A program made the translations under genes and the position numbers. This document shows, piece after piece, positions 1 to 7,506 of a DNA stretch of 24,688 bases; position 1 is the stretch's first letter; each line of letters opens with the position of its first letter. The DNA lies in contig DAOWCP010000031.1 of NCBI GenBank assembly GCA_030639495.1, forward strand, positions 1-24,688, written 5' to 3'. Source of the DNA: JAGLTN01 sp023135255. Its GTDB lineage: Bacteria > Planctomycetota > Phycisphaerae > Sedimentisphaerales > Anaerobacaceae. The notes under the pieces were generated by a model. That model worked only from the letters and a program-made list of their open reading frames with translations. It did not search any database and was not told the DNA's origin.

Positions 1-2607
1 GAGCAGATTAGCTGTCAGAGTCTGAACCTTTTCGAGCTCATCAACATTGAATATCTTTCTGAAATATGTAGTAATGTATTTATTATTCGAATCCGGACCA
101 TAATCGACAACAGTGGTTTCATCACCGTCACCGAAACCAAACTGGGCAGAATTTACAGGCCAGCTGTCATGACCCAAAAACCCAAGTATTGTCCAGTCCG
201 TACCCTGGTTACTGCCGTCATCGAGATAGCTCCAGTTATCATCATAATCTACGAACTTATAAACATAAGGTGCACTGGCAGGGGCAATCGTCAATCCAAA
301 GCTGCTATCGATCTGACCACCATCCTGGTTGTATCTCGGAGGTTTGCGGAACTGCTCATTGATCCATTTGAATCTTTCGTATATCCAATTTCTGAGCCAA
401 TCAGTTTCTTCCTCGTAAGTTTCGCCGACAAACCAGTTAGGCCAAAGATCTACACCAAGAATGTTCCACCTTTGGAAGTTTCTCTCCTGCGCTTCCTGCA
501 GCATATCAACATAACCATCGTAACGACTTAGTATATTCTCATTTTTAAAGATGCCTTCACGAAGGGCGAACCATCTGTCTATATATCTGATATAGAAATT
601 ATCATCTTCAAATAATCTTTGGAACCACGCATAAGAGCCCCTCCCCCAACTACTTGGATCGGGATTCAGCTTAGGAGTATATCTCCACCCCTCTGTAAGC
701 CAACCATCACCATAATCTGCATTACCCCAAGCAAGGTTATAATCCCAGACAGGACCTCTTTGAATTCTGCCGTTACGAGGTTTGAACATATAGTCACTCA
801 AACCATAGCCGTCAACATTCCTGGAAATCTCAACCATGATATGGTAATCAACAAACTTATCCGGGTCGAGATACTTCTGGTAGCCGTTAATCGGATCCGC
901 AAAATTGGAGCCGGATAAAGCATACTCCGTCTGATTGCAGTAATTTTTGATCCAGTCTTTCTGAGTTTGTGTAAGCTCATCTTTAGTGGGTTCATCGTAC
1001 TGCAGGTGCTTATAATAAACAGCTGTGTTAAAATACTCGTCTGCCGGAGGAGGATCCACATCCCACTTGTCCTGCTTGATAATGTAGCCGCCTGATATTT
1101 CAGGTAAAGCATTATCTGTAGGCTCAAGTTTTTCACTTTGAAGTCTTTCGCCCCCAATTTTAATTCTTTCCATAAAAACATACACACCTGCATAGTCGCC
1201 ATAAGTAACTTCGCCGTCATTCTGGTTATTGAATACCTCGCAAAGCTCGGTCCTTACCGCATAATTGCCCATGTCACGCGCAAGTCTGTATGTAAGATGA
1301 TTTCTGATCAAAGATTTATCAGAATAAGGCCCATGAATGATCCAGTCGGAATCTTCCGGCATACCGAGGAAAGAAACATCCTTATCATCACTCATATAAT
1401 CCCAACTCTCAAACTTATATTGTTTTTTCGGGAAACCGGCTGAGGTCTGACCTCGCACTCTCATGCCGCCTCTTGACTTGCTGTCAGGCTCATCGGTAAC
1501 AGTTGCCCTGCCGGCATCGTTGGTATCGATAACTACAGCATAAACATTTCTATATGGATATTCTTCTGTAGCGCTATGCTCCGCATCGATGTTATAGCCA
1601 AAACTATCTAAGATCACCACTGGTATATTTGAGCTGAAACCGGCAACTTCACTATCGACTTTAACAAAGTTCTTGCCCTCTATTTCACTGTCTGCAAAGC
1701 CGGGCTCAAATGACCTTGCGATGATCTCTTTTGTCGAATATATCGTAATCGGGCCAGTATAAACCGGTGACGATCCTGTTGGTACACTGTGGTCTGTTGT
1801 GTAGCGAATAACCGCTGTATTAGAGTCAACTGATATTGTCAGCTGGAAGTTATCTGTGAAAATACCCGAACTCCTTGAAAATTCAGGCTCCGGTGCAATA
1901 CCGAGATAGCCTTCATTGTTAGCTGCCCCGGGGGTGGGTATCCCAAAATACCTGCGACTTGAGCTGCCGTCGGGATAGCTGCCATAGGAAATATCAGGCA
2001 ACTGGTTGCCAAAGGTCAGCGAGTCAATAACGGTAACACCATCTGCTGCCGATAAAGCTATATCTTCTCCATCTGCTGAAAGTTTAATGCCAAGATGAAC
2101 TGCTCCGTCAGTCATATCTTCATCTGCCCAGAGAATTAAAAAACCATGGGCCGGCACTGTAGTCTGCGAAGGAAAACCTGTCGGTATTCGATACTTGGTA
2201 ATATCCGACAAATTATCGGTAATATACATGCCGCCTAAGTTGATAGAAGAATTCGTTGTGTTATAAATTTCGATCCAGTCATCAAAGTCGCCCTGCGGGT
2301 CTGCATAATTAATGTTATTTTCAGCCATGAACTCGTTTATGACAAGAACCGGGACACTTTTCTGCCAGTTGTTAGCGAATAGAGCAAAATCATTAAAAGT
2401 AACCATGCCTGAACCATCCATATCAGCAACAGTACTGCTGTCAAGCCAGTCATCTGCTAATATCTGCAAATCACCAAAGCTGACAATTTTATCCTCATCG
2501 AAATCACCCGAAATTAAAGGCTCAGCAATACAAACCGTCGCTGCTAAAATAATAATGAAAAACAATGCCCAAACATAAACCCTTTTTAGCCGTCTACTGG
2601 TACGCAA
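1..2607 (-). CDS. Secreted CotH-kinase family protein with dockerin-like, lamin-tail and chitobiase-C-like domains (3' part off window)
   Basis: The reading frame is open from 2607 to the left edge (869 codons seen), so the C-terminus is missing. The start is TTG at 2607, with AGGAG 7 nt upstream and an in-frame stop not far above; no in-frame ATG fits. Residues 1-28 form a signal peptide (Arg/Lys-rich, hydrophobic core, cut near CIA/E). Residues ~33-87 carry two calcium-loop repeats (GDFDEDKIVSFGDL and ADMDGSGMVTFNDF), a dockerin-like module. A lamin-tail domain follows (begins VINEFMAENN, ~93-205), then a chitobiase C-terminal-like domain (IRYTTDHSVP). The CotH domain shows RGQTSAGFPKKQYKFE, GVYVFMERI and the metal-site motif WDYNLAWGN. 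The last ~100 residues begin a beta-sandwich common in planctomycete CotH proteins. CotH enzymes are atypical protein kinases; the substrate here is unknown and probably extracellular. Family call is firm, role is not. Confidence 0.88.
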   Translation of the reverse strand, partial: MRTSRRLKRVYVWALFFIIILAATVCIAEPLISGDFDEDKIVSFGDLQILADDWLDSSTVADMDGSGMVTFNDFALFANNWQKSVPVLVINEFMAENNINYADPQGDFDDWIEIYNTTNSSINLGGMYITDNLSDITKYRIPTGFPSQTTVPAHGFLILWADEDMTDGAVHLGIKLSADGEDIALSAADGVTVIDSLTFGNQLPDISYGSYPDGSSSRRYFGIPTPGAANNEGYLGIAPEPEFSRSSGIFTDNFQLTISVDSNTAVIRYTTDHSVPTGSSPVYTGPITIYSTKEIIARSFEPGFADSEIEGKNFVKVDSEVAGFSSNIPVVILDSFGYNIDAEHSATEEYPYRNVYAVVIDTNDAGRATVTDEPDSKSRGGMRVRGQTSAGFPKKQYKFESWDYMSDDKDVSFLGMPEDSDWIIHGPYSDKSLIRNHLTYRLARDMGNYAVRTELCEVFNNQNDGEVTYGDYAGVYVFMERIKIGGERLQSEKLEPTDNALPEISGGYIIKQDKWDVDPPPADEYFNTAVYYKHLQYDEPTKDELTQTQKDWIKNYCNQTEYALSGSNFADPINGYQKYLDPDKFVDYHIMVEISRNVDGYGLSDYMFKPRNGRIQRGPVWDYNLAWGNADYGDGWLTEGWRYTPKLNPDPSSWGRGSYAWFQRLFEDDNFYIRYIDRWFALREGIFKNENILSRYDGYVDMLQEAQERNFQRWNILGVDLWPNWFVGETYEEETDWLRNWIYERFKWINEQFRKPPRYNQDGGQIDSSFGLTIAPASAPYVYKFVDYDDNWSYLDDGSNQGTDWTILGFLGHDSWPVNSAQFGFGDGDETTVVDYGPDSNNKYITTYFRKIFNVDELEKVQTLTANLL

Positions 2608-2621
2608 AATACTTCTCCTAA

Positions 2622-2650
2622 AATATATCAACCCATCATTTAGTAGTCAA
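2622..2650 (-). promoter_or_regulatory. Possible sigma70-type promoter for the CotH-like gene
   Basis: On the minus strand TTGACT (2650-2645) is separated by 17 nt from TATATT (2627-2622), each one mismatch from consensus. The predicted transcription start would fall in or next to the AGGAG ribosome binding site at 2618-2614. The leader would then be almost absent, which makes this promoter doubtful despite its good match. Confidence 0.3.
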
Positions 2651-2824
2651 AAATACACATTGGAACCCACTTATCGGCTATTCCATCGTTTTCATTGACC
2701 TTTAAAAACGCTGAAAAACAGCCTTTCAACAGCCGGATTTAACCTGCCTGAAAGCTTATTTTTTTGATTAAACGCGATTATCAATACAGAAAACCCCTGT
2801 AACAACCAAACTAATCTATCACCT

Positions 2825-2843
2825 TCTGTTTTGTTAAAACAGA
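2825..2843. repeat. Perfect inverted repeat, operator-like
   Basis: TCTGTTTT and AAAACAGA are exact reverse complements separated by GTT. It lies about 220 bases upstream of the CotH-like start and 310 upstream of lpxB. The short symmetric form resembles a dimeric repressor site. There is no T-run, so terminator function is unlikely. The function is inferred only from symmetry. Confidence 0.35.
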
Positions 2844-3092
2844 TCAACCGAAACCACGTTAGCCATCTTACCACAAAAACTGCCGAATTTCAAAGTATTT
2901 ATACCCTATATTACCGGACAGCAAACAAAAACCCGATAAAACACCTGATTTCAACATCTAAAAACCAATCAGCTGCATTGCTGAAAATCTCTTTTTAGTG
3001 CTTCTACTAATAAGTTATTTAAAACAAGGTTTTGTGACGAATTTTTTTGTAAAAATCACACATTATTTTGAATCAAGCTTTAAATAATCGCA

Positions 3093-3121
3093 TTGACGGA
3101 CGCTCATCATACTGTTAATAT
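3093..3121 (+). promoter_or_regulatory. Probable sigma70-type promoter of lpxB
   Basis: TTGACG (3093-3098) is followed after 17 nt by TAATAT (3116-3121). The -35 is one mismatch from consensus and the -10 two. The expected transcript start near 3128 would give a leader of about 27 nt before the lpxB ATG at 3155. Confidence 0.45.
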
Positions 3122-3154
3122 CAACTATGTATTAGTTGCCGGTATTAGAGTAGA

Positions 3155-4312
3155 ATGGATTTGAATAATATGGCTGAGAATAAAAGGACTTACCGCATAT
3201 TTCTTAGTGCCGCTGAGCACAGTGGCGACTTGCATTGCGCAGGGTTGATAAATGCTTTAAAACAAAGACCTTACAACTTTGAATTTGTGGGTGTAGGCGG
3301 TGAAAAAATGGCCCGGGCCGGCTGTCAGATGCTCGAAAAGACCACTGACAAATCCGCTATGATCCACAAAGCCTTTGGGCAGGTATCCAGGTTCATCAGA
3401 TTGATATTTCGTATAAGGTCTTATTTCAAAAAGAATAAAGTCGACCTGGCAATAGTCTGCGATTCACCTGCTTTCAATTTTCACATCGCCAAAACCGCCA
3501 AAACTGCTGGTGCAAAAACTCTCTTCTATGTCGCCCCCCAGCTTTGGGCATGGGCGCCCTGGCGAATGAAAAAACTTAAGAATTGCTGCGATAAATTATG
3601 CTGTATCCTGCCATTCGAGCAAAACTGGTTCACTCAGCGAGGCCTGGAAACAGAATTTGTAGGCAACCCCTTATTTGATGATCTTGATTTTGATCCGGAC
3701 AGTTGTGTTAAAACTTATGAAAATTTTGACCCGAAAAATGCTCATATTGCACTTATGCCGGGCTCAAGAGAAGCTGAAATCGCCACTTTATGGAAACCTA
3801 TGCAAAAAATTGCTGTAAGTCTCAAAAGAAAATATCCACAGATAACTATTACCGCGGTAGTAGCTGACGAAAATAAAAAGAGAACCTTGAAGGCGTCACA
3901 CATTCTGGGGTTTCGCTGCCAATATGAGATAGGTTCAGTTGCGGAAACTGCAAAAAAAGCCGATTTTGCTATTGTCGCCAGCGGCAGTGCAACTTTGCAG
4001 GTAGCTTCAGCAGGTTGTCCGATGGTCATAATATACCAGTCGAACAAATATTTATGGCACCTGGTGGGCAGATGGCTGGTAAACACCAAATACCTCTCAC
4101 TTGTAAATATCCTGAACCAAAAAGAACTTGTACCGGAGTTTATGCCATACTTTGATTCTACAGAACCGATCTATGCCGCAGTTGATAACCTCTTGGCAGA
4201 CAAAACCAGCCTCGCCAAACTCAGTAGCGACCTGATAGAGATAGTCAAACCTTTAACTGTTAAAAAAGCTGGAAAAGAAGTTGCCAAAACCATAATTGAA
4301 ATGTTAAATTAG
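3155..4312 (+). CDS. lpxB: Lipid-A-disaccharide synthase
   Basis: LpxB is a GT19 glycosyltransferase. It joins UDP-2,3-diacylglucosamine to lipid X to form the lipid A disaccharide at the inner face of the cytoplasmic membrane. The 385-residue length is normal for the family. Visible signatures are the N-terminal SAAEHSGDLH (residues 18-27), CDSPAFNFH with the conserved Asp103, PQLWAWAPWRMKKL (~129-141), EFVGNPL, MPGSREAEI (~201) and ASGSATLQVASAGCP in the nucleotide-sugar site. The start is uncertain: ATG 3155 has only a weak AGAG upstream, and an in-frame ATG at 3170 is equally near the conserved core. No other lipid A gene lies nearby. It is the first of four plus-strand genes and has a plausible promoter at 3093-3121. 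Confidence 0.95.
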   Translation: MDLNNMAENKRTYRIFLSAAEHSGDLHCAGLINALKQRPYNFEFVGVGGEKMARAGCQMLEKTTDKSAMIHKAFGQVSRFIRLIFRIRSYFKKNKVDLAIVCDSPAFNFHIAKTAKTAGAKTLFYVAPQLWAWAPWRMKKLKNCCDKLCCILPFEQNWFTQRGLETEFVGNPLFDDLDFDPDSCVKTYENFDPKNAHIALMPGSREAEIATLWKPMQKIAVSLKRKYPQITITAVVADENKKRTLKASHILGFRCQYEIGSVAETAKKADFAIVASGSATLQVASAGCPMVIIYQSNKYLWHLVGRWLVNTKYLSLVNILNQKELVPEFMPYFDSTEPIYAAVDNLLADKTSLAKLSSDLIEIVKPLTVKKAGKEVAKTIIEMLN

Positions 4313-4364
4313 CAATAGCAATAATATTAAAATCAAATTAATTATATTTCGAAAGGTATCTGCC

Positions 4365-4751
4365 ATGAGTAAAAACATTATTATTTTATTAGTTACGCTT
4401 TCAATCGCAGTTGTCGTACTACCGGGATGCAATGCTCAAAACACAGGCAAAGATGTCGATACCATAGCTTATGTAATGGGATCATTTAAAACTACCGAAG
4501 CCCGCAACTTCCCGGAAGTTTACGCCGCTACAGAAAAAGCACTTCAAAATTTAGGGTGGACTACAACTAAGGTGACAAAGGATGCGGTTTCCGCAAGGAT
4601 CATTGCCCGCAACAGTTTCGACAAAAAACTGAAAGTTAAACTTGACGCAACTCCGAACGGCACAACCGAGATCATGATAAGGTATGGCACGATGGGCCAC
4701 GAAGCCAAGTCACAGGTCGTCTATGACCAGATCATGAAGAATCTGCAATAG
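4365..4751 (+). CDS. Small lipoprotein, DUF3568-like
   Basis: This 128-residue protein has a lipoprotein signal ending in the lipobox LPGC, so Cys22 should be lipidated after cleavage by signal peptidase II. The mature part (FPEVYAATEKALQNLGW, then VSARI, then KLKVKLDATPNGTTEIMIRYGT) follows the DUF3568 pattern: a helix that primes alternating strands, probably one small alpha/beta domain. The function of that family is unknown to me. The start is supported by AAAGG about 10 nt upstream. It lies 52 nt after lpxB and may be cotranscribed with it; a hairpin with a T-run follows at 4790-4829. Family assignment is by pattern recognition, so moderate. Confidence 0.75.
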   Translation: MSKNIIILLVTLSIAVVVLPGCNAQNTGKDVDTIAYVMGSFKTTEARNFPEVYAATEKALQNLGWTTTKVTKDAVSARIIARNSFDKKLKVKLDATPNGTTEIMIRYGTMGHEAKSQVVYDQIMKNLQ

Positions 4752-4789
4752 CTTTGATAACGCAGTTTATTGTTGTTTAAATTTTAACA

Positions 4790-4829
4790 AGGTGGAAGTT
4801 TGCTTAATCAACAGGTTTCCACCTGTTTT
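4790..4829 (+). terminator. Intrinsic terminator or attenuator with two alternative hairpins
   Basis: AACAGGT (4810-4816) pairs perfectly with ACCTGTT (4821-4827) over the loop TTCC, and the downstream arm runs into a short T-tract. An alternative stem, AGGTGGAA (4790-4797) with TTCCACCT (4817-4824), uses the same downstream arm. Only one of the two can form at a time. It sits between the DUF3568-like and DUF2905-like genes, so it either ends the lpxB transcript or attenuates read-through. Confidence 0.6.
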
Positions 4830-4843
4830 TATGAGTAAGTAAC

Positions 4844-5077
4844 ATGCAGGAATTTGGGCTGCAAAATTTAGGAAAATTTCTAATCCTTGTCGGCATAATT
4901 ATTTCGGCTTTGGGAGGGCTGATTATCGTTGCAAACAGGTTCGGCTTTTCCAGACTGCCTGGTGATATCGAATTTACCGGCAAAAACACAAAACTATATT
5001 TACCAATTGTCAGCTGTATAGTAATATCTGTTCTGCTGAGTTTGATAATCTGGCTTATAAATTTCTTCCGCAAATAA
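4844..5077 (+). CDS. Small inner-membrane protein, DUF2905-like
   Basis: The 77-residue protein has two predicted membrane helices (about residues 10-28 and 52-73). The linker LPGDIEFTGKNTKLYLPI matches the DUF2905 signature of a conserved LPGDI and a downstream YxPI. Family function is unknown. The start ATG at 4844 lies 15 nt past the terminator-like hairpin, and only a weak GAG precedes it. The next gene begins 24 nt after its stop, so the two probably form a transcription unit. Confidence 0.78.
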   Translation: MQEFGLQNLGKFLILVGIIISALGGLIIVANRFGFSRLPGDIEFTGKNTKLYLPIVSCIVISVLLSLIIWLINFFRK

Positions 5078-5101
5078 AAAACATGTGAAAGGACAGGGAA
5101 A

Positions 5102-5680
5102 ATGAAAGTCGTAGCATTTAACGGCAGTCCAAGAAAGGGCGGCAACACAGAATATCTACTAAATACACTTCTCGAAACCATATCCCAGCAGGGCATCGAA
5201 ACCGAGCTCGTCCAGATAGGCGGAAAACTTATCCACGGATGCACAGCCTGCGGAAAGTGTATCGAAACAAAAAATCAAAAATGCGCAATAGACAATGACA
5301 TAGTAAACGAATGCATCGGAAAAATGATCGAAGCTGACGGGGTCATCTTTGGCTCACCATCATATTTCGCGGATATGACCCCAGAAACAAAAGCTCTCAT
5401 CGACCGCGCAGGATTCGTTTCTTTCGCCGCTGGTGGCAAACTTTACGCAAGAAAGATCGGAGCCGCTGTAGTTGCCCAACGCAGAGGCGGAGCAGTAAAT
5501 GTACTCGATTCAATAAATCACATGTTCCTTATGTCAAGTATGATCGTCCCCGGTTCTATATATTGGAACTTTGGCAACGGCATGGAAAAAGGCGAAGTCG
5601 CAAACGATGCCGAAGCGATAGCAAACATGAAAGACCTCGGCCAAACAATAGCATGGCTAATCAAAAAAACCAGAAATTAG
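5102..5680 (+). CDS. Iron-sulfur flavoprotein-like NAD(P)H oxidoreductase
   Basis: This flavodoxin-fold protein (192 aa) begins MKVVAFNGSPRKGGNT, the phosphate-binding loop for FMN in the NADPH-dependent FMN reductase superfamily. GSPSYFADM (about 80-88) is the second FMN-contact loop. Cysteines 47, 50, 53 and 61 form C-x2-C-x2-C-x7-C, the compact motif that binds a 4Fe-4S cluster in the Isf family (archaeal iron-sulfur flavoprotein, similar length). The predicted role is cytoplasmic electron transfer or detoxification of oxygen or quinones; no partner is encoded nearby. A good ribosome binding site (AAAGGACAGGG) precedes the ATG. A plain NAD(P)H-dependent oxidoreductase without a cluster is the alternative. 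Confidence 0.83.
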   Translation: MKVVAFNGSPRKGGNTEYLLNTLLETISQQGIETELVQIGGKLIHGCTACGKCIETKNQKCAIDNDIVNECIGKMIEADGVIFGSPSYFADMTPETKALIDRAGFVSFAAGGKLYARKIGAAVVAQRRGGAVNVLDSINHMFLMSSMIVPGSIYWNFGNGMEKGEVANDAEAIANMKDLGQTIAWLIKKTRN

Positions 5681-5761
5681 TCAAGAGCTTCCAAAATCCT
5701 CGCTTTAGAGTGCTTTAATGTTTTCTGCAGGCATAAAGTCAGCACGAAAAATTAAATTACT

Positions 5762-6208
5762 CTAATCCCTCATTAATTCAACGACTTCCTGAGAATTACT
5801 CGCAGAAACAAGAGATTTACAAAAAGCTTTTGAATTGGCGATCTTTGCTATTTCGGCAAGTGCTTCAACATGAGGACCCGACATATCGGGCGCAGCAACC
5901 AACAGGAAAATCAGATTCGATGGCTTACCGTCGAGCGAATCAAAGTCAATGCCCTCAGGGGATATACCAATCGCCAGCTTCAGAGTAGATACCGAATCAG
6001 TTTTGCCGTGAGGTACCGCAATGCCGTCCTGCAACCCGGTGCTTCCTTTGAATTCACGATCCTGTATAGCTTTTAATACAGCATCAAAATCGTCAATTTC
6101 TCCAGCATCTTTTAATATTTGAACGAGTTCGCGTATTACGTCCGGCTTATCTTTTGATTCCAGCGGAACTTTTACAATTTTTTCGACAATCAAATCAATT
6201 AACGACAT
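5762..6208 (-). CDS. ptsN: PTS EIIA domain protein, PtsN / fructose-type
   Basis: The 148-residue protein is a complete single EIIA domain of the fructose/mannitol/nitrogen family. The active-site histidine is His67 in DGIAVPHGK, and a second conserved His is present in SGPHVEALAEIA. EIIA proteins accept phosphate from HPr-like proteins. The stand-alone form usually regulates transport or metabolism rather than carrying sugar. No EIIB, EIIC, HPr or EI gene is visible. AGGAG lies 9 nt before the ATG. It is the last minus-strand gene after the ATPase operon and the stress protein, 153 nt behind the latter. The gap holds a palindrome and a -10-like TGGTATAAT, so it may also be transcribed separately. 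The symbol denotes family only. Confidence 0.88.
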   Translation of the reverse strand: MSLIDLIVEKIVKVPLESKDKPDVIRELVQILKDAGEIDDFDAVLKAIQDREFKGSTGLQDGIAVPHGKTDSVSTLKLAIGISPEGIDFDSLDGKPSNLIFLLVAAPDMSGPHVEALAEIAKIANSKAFCKSLVSASNSQEVVELMRD

Positions 6209-6268
6209 AATATGCTTCTCCTAAAGCTGCTTATTTTATACTACACTACTCACACTTGAGTTTTACCG

Positions 6269-6284
6269 TTTATCCGCGGGTAAA
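6269..6284. promoter_or_regulatory. Near-perfect palindrome upstream of the EIIA gene
   Basis: TTTATCCGCGGGTAAA has a central CCGCGG and outer TTTA/TAAA arms, with one non-matching symmetric pair. It lies about 60 bases upstream of the EIIA start, a plausible position for an operator. No regulator can be named from the sequence. Confidence 0.35.
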
Positions 6285-6339
6285 TAACTTCTAAACAATA
6301 TCCTATAATTTTCCTCGCGGAAATTTCTTACCCTCAAAG

Positions 6340-6368
6340 GGTATAATAATTCATACCGACATTATACC
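6340..6368 (-). promoter_or_regulatory. Extended -10-like element and hairpin over the stress-protein stop codon
   Basis: On the minus strand TGGTATAAT (6369-6361) spans the stop codon of the universal stress protein gene. The same element precedes three other minus-strand units in this window. GGTATAAT (6340-6347) and ATTATACC (6361-6368) are also perfect inverted arms around 13 nt, so a hairpin could form at the transcript end. An internal promoter for the EIIA gene or a weak transcript end are both possible. Confidence 0.35.
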
Positions 6369-6850
6369 AAAGATTCGTACATTTGCCAGACTTTGTCTTC
6401 ATCTTTAACTATTAAAACTGAACACCCAACGGTACGCATTGCCCTTTCTGTCTCATCGTAGAACTCATCTCTTCTGCTTCTTATATGAGAAAGCTCACCG
6501 ATAACAAGCAGATCAACCTCGTTTTCTTTAACAGCATTAACAACTTCCCTATGAACAGAACCCTTGCTTTGCCCCTGAATAATAGAAACTCCCTTTTTAA
6601 CAGCAAGTTCTTTCACATAATTAAGATACCGCTCTGCGTCAGCTGCCATATCATGCTCATATTCGACCTGCTCATCTTTAAGAAATATACTTGCACGCAA
6701 AAGGTCTTCCATTGCCCTGGTATTAATAACATAGTGCGCAATAAGATCAGCACCTGTAAATGAAGCAAGGCATATTGCATACATAGCTGCAGTAACAGAC
6801 TCTTCGGTTCCATCTATATAAACCATTATTTTGTTTATCGGCTTACCCAC
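6362..6850 (-). CDS. Universal stress protein (UspA family)
   Basis: This is a single Usp domain of 162 aa. It starts with the typical first strand (INKIMVYIDGTEESVTAAMYA) and ends with the last strand CSVLIVKDE. I chose GTG at 6850 because GGGAG lies 7 nt upstream and the Usp fold starts directly after it. A longer TTG frame from 6883 would overlap the ATPase D gene and add residues outside the domain. The usual ATP-binding pattern G-x2-G-x9-G-S/T is not recognisable (VIGELSHIRSRRDEF), so this is probably a non-ATP-binding Usp. It starts 22 nt after atpD and is probably cotranscribed with the ATPase. Confidence 0.88.
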   Translation of the reverse strand: MGKPINKIMVYIDGTEESVTAAMYAICLASFTGADLIAHYVINTRAMEDLLRASIFLKDEQVEYEHDMAADAERYLNYVKELAVKKGVSIIQGQSKGSVHREVVNAVKENEVDLLVIGELSHIRSRRDEFYDETERAMRTVGCSVLIVKDEDKVWQMYESLV

Positions 6851-6872
6851 TATTTGTCTCCCATCTCTTGAT

Positions 6873-7493
6873 TTATATTTCAAGTCTTTCTTTAACCAGT
6901 TTCATAAGCACGAACATATCTCTTTCACTTTCTTCAAGTCTGCCCTCGATATAATGAACAGTTTCCTTCAAATCCGGTATTGCTATTTTTTCAAGAGCAT
7001 TAACTTTCCTGATAGTTTTTTTAACTTCATTGGCCAAACGCAGTACCGATATTTTGAGCTCTGAGAGCTTACCAAGCTGTTCCAGAACTTTTTTAAAACA
7101 TTGTAACGAATTGTCGATCCAAAAGCTTGTTCCCATCGGACTATAGTACGGACTATGGTCTGTAAATTTTGTCTCAATAACAGGAAGATCTACACCCATA
7201 ACCTTTCGGGATCTTATAGTAATATCGGCATCAATATTAACAGAGCCTATCACATATTGAACCTTGAGTTTACCCATATCAAAAATTGTTTCTTCCATGG
7301 ATTTATAAGCTTTTTTCAGCATCTTCTCAACTCTGTCCTGAAAATCCACAGCCTGATCGACGATCCCTAAAAGCTCAATTATCAGAATATTCCTTTTCTG
7401 GTCAAGAAGTTCATAACCCTGTTGAGCAAAGTTAAGCTCACTTCTGAGCCTGAGCAAATTCGTTTTTGTTGGTGCACAATTAAGTTGCGTCAT
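6873..7493 (-). CDS. atpD: V/A-type ATP synthase subunit D (central stalk)
   Basis: The 206-residue subunit D forms the rotating shaft inside the A3B3 head. It begins NCAPTKTNLLRLRSELNFAQQGYELLDQKRN with the family's N-terminal Pro-Thr-Lys and leucine/arginine heptads. The C-terminal helix (LEKIAIPDLKETVHYIEGRLEE) completes the antiparallel coiled coil. Length is normal. The ATG is 13 nt after the B stop, consistent with translational coupling. It is the last ATPase subunit of the operon; the stress protein follows. The symbol follows A/V-type nomenclature (NtpD), not the F-type beta subunit. Confidence 0.94.
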   Translation of the reverse strand: MTQLNCAPTKTNLLRLRSELNFAQQGYELLDQKRNILIIELLGIVDQAVDFQDRVEKMLKKAYKSMEETIFDMGKLKVQYVIGSVNIDADITIRSRKVMGVDLPVIETKFTDHSPYYSPMGTSFWIDNSLQCFKKVLEQLGKLSELKISVLRLANEVKKTIRKVNALEKIAIPDLKETVHYIEGRLEESERDMFVLMKLVKERLEI

Positions 7494-7506
7494 GATCTTT
7501 TGTCCG

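Larger units (their letters stand above)
2608..3154. other. Divergent intergenic region between cotH-like gene and lpxB
   Basis: These 547 bases are AT-rich. They contain a probable lpxB promoter (3093-3121), a possible cotH promoter (2622-2650) and one perfect short inverted repeat (2825-2843). I see no convincing gene. A 60-codon minus-strand frame at 2692-2874 has no ribosome binding site and no recognisable composition. Confidence 0.6.

Noticed and set aside
169..1443. Several plus- and minus-strand ORFs of 99-140 codons
   Set aside because: They lie in other frames of the continuous 869-codon CotH-family frame, which has clear domain motifs.
2692..2874. 60-codon minus-strand ORF in the cotH-lpxB intergenic region
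   Set aside because: No ribosome binding site, no recognisable domain, and it contains a perfect inverted repeat; likely chance.
5681..5761. Bidirectional terminator between the convergent flavoprotein and EIIA genes
   Set aside because: No stem with a T-run was found on either strand; only a short direct repeat GCTTTA is visible.
6851..6883. TTG at 6883 as the start of the stress protein
   Set aside because: It would overlap atpD and put GGGAG inside the coding region; the GTG at 6850 is better placed.
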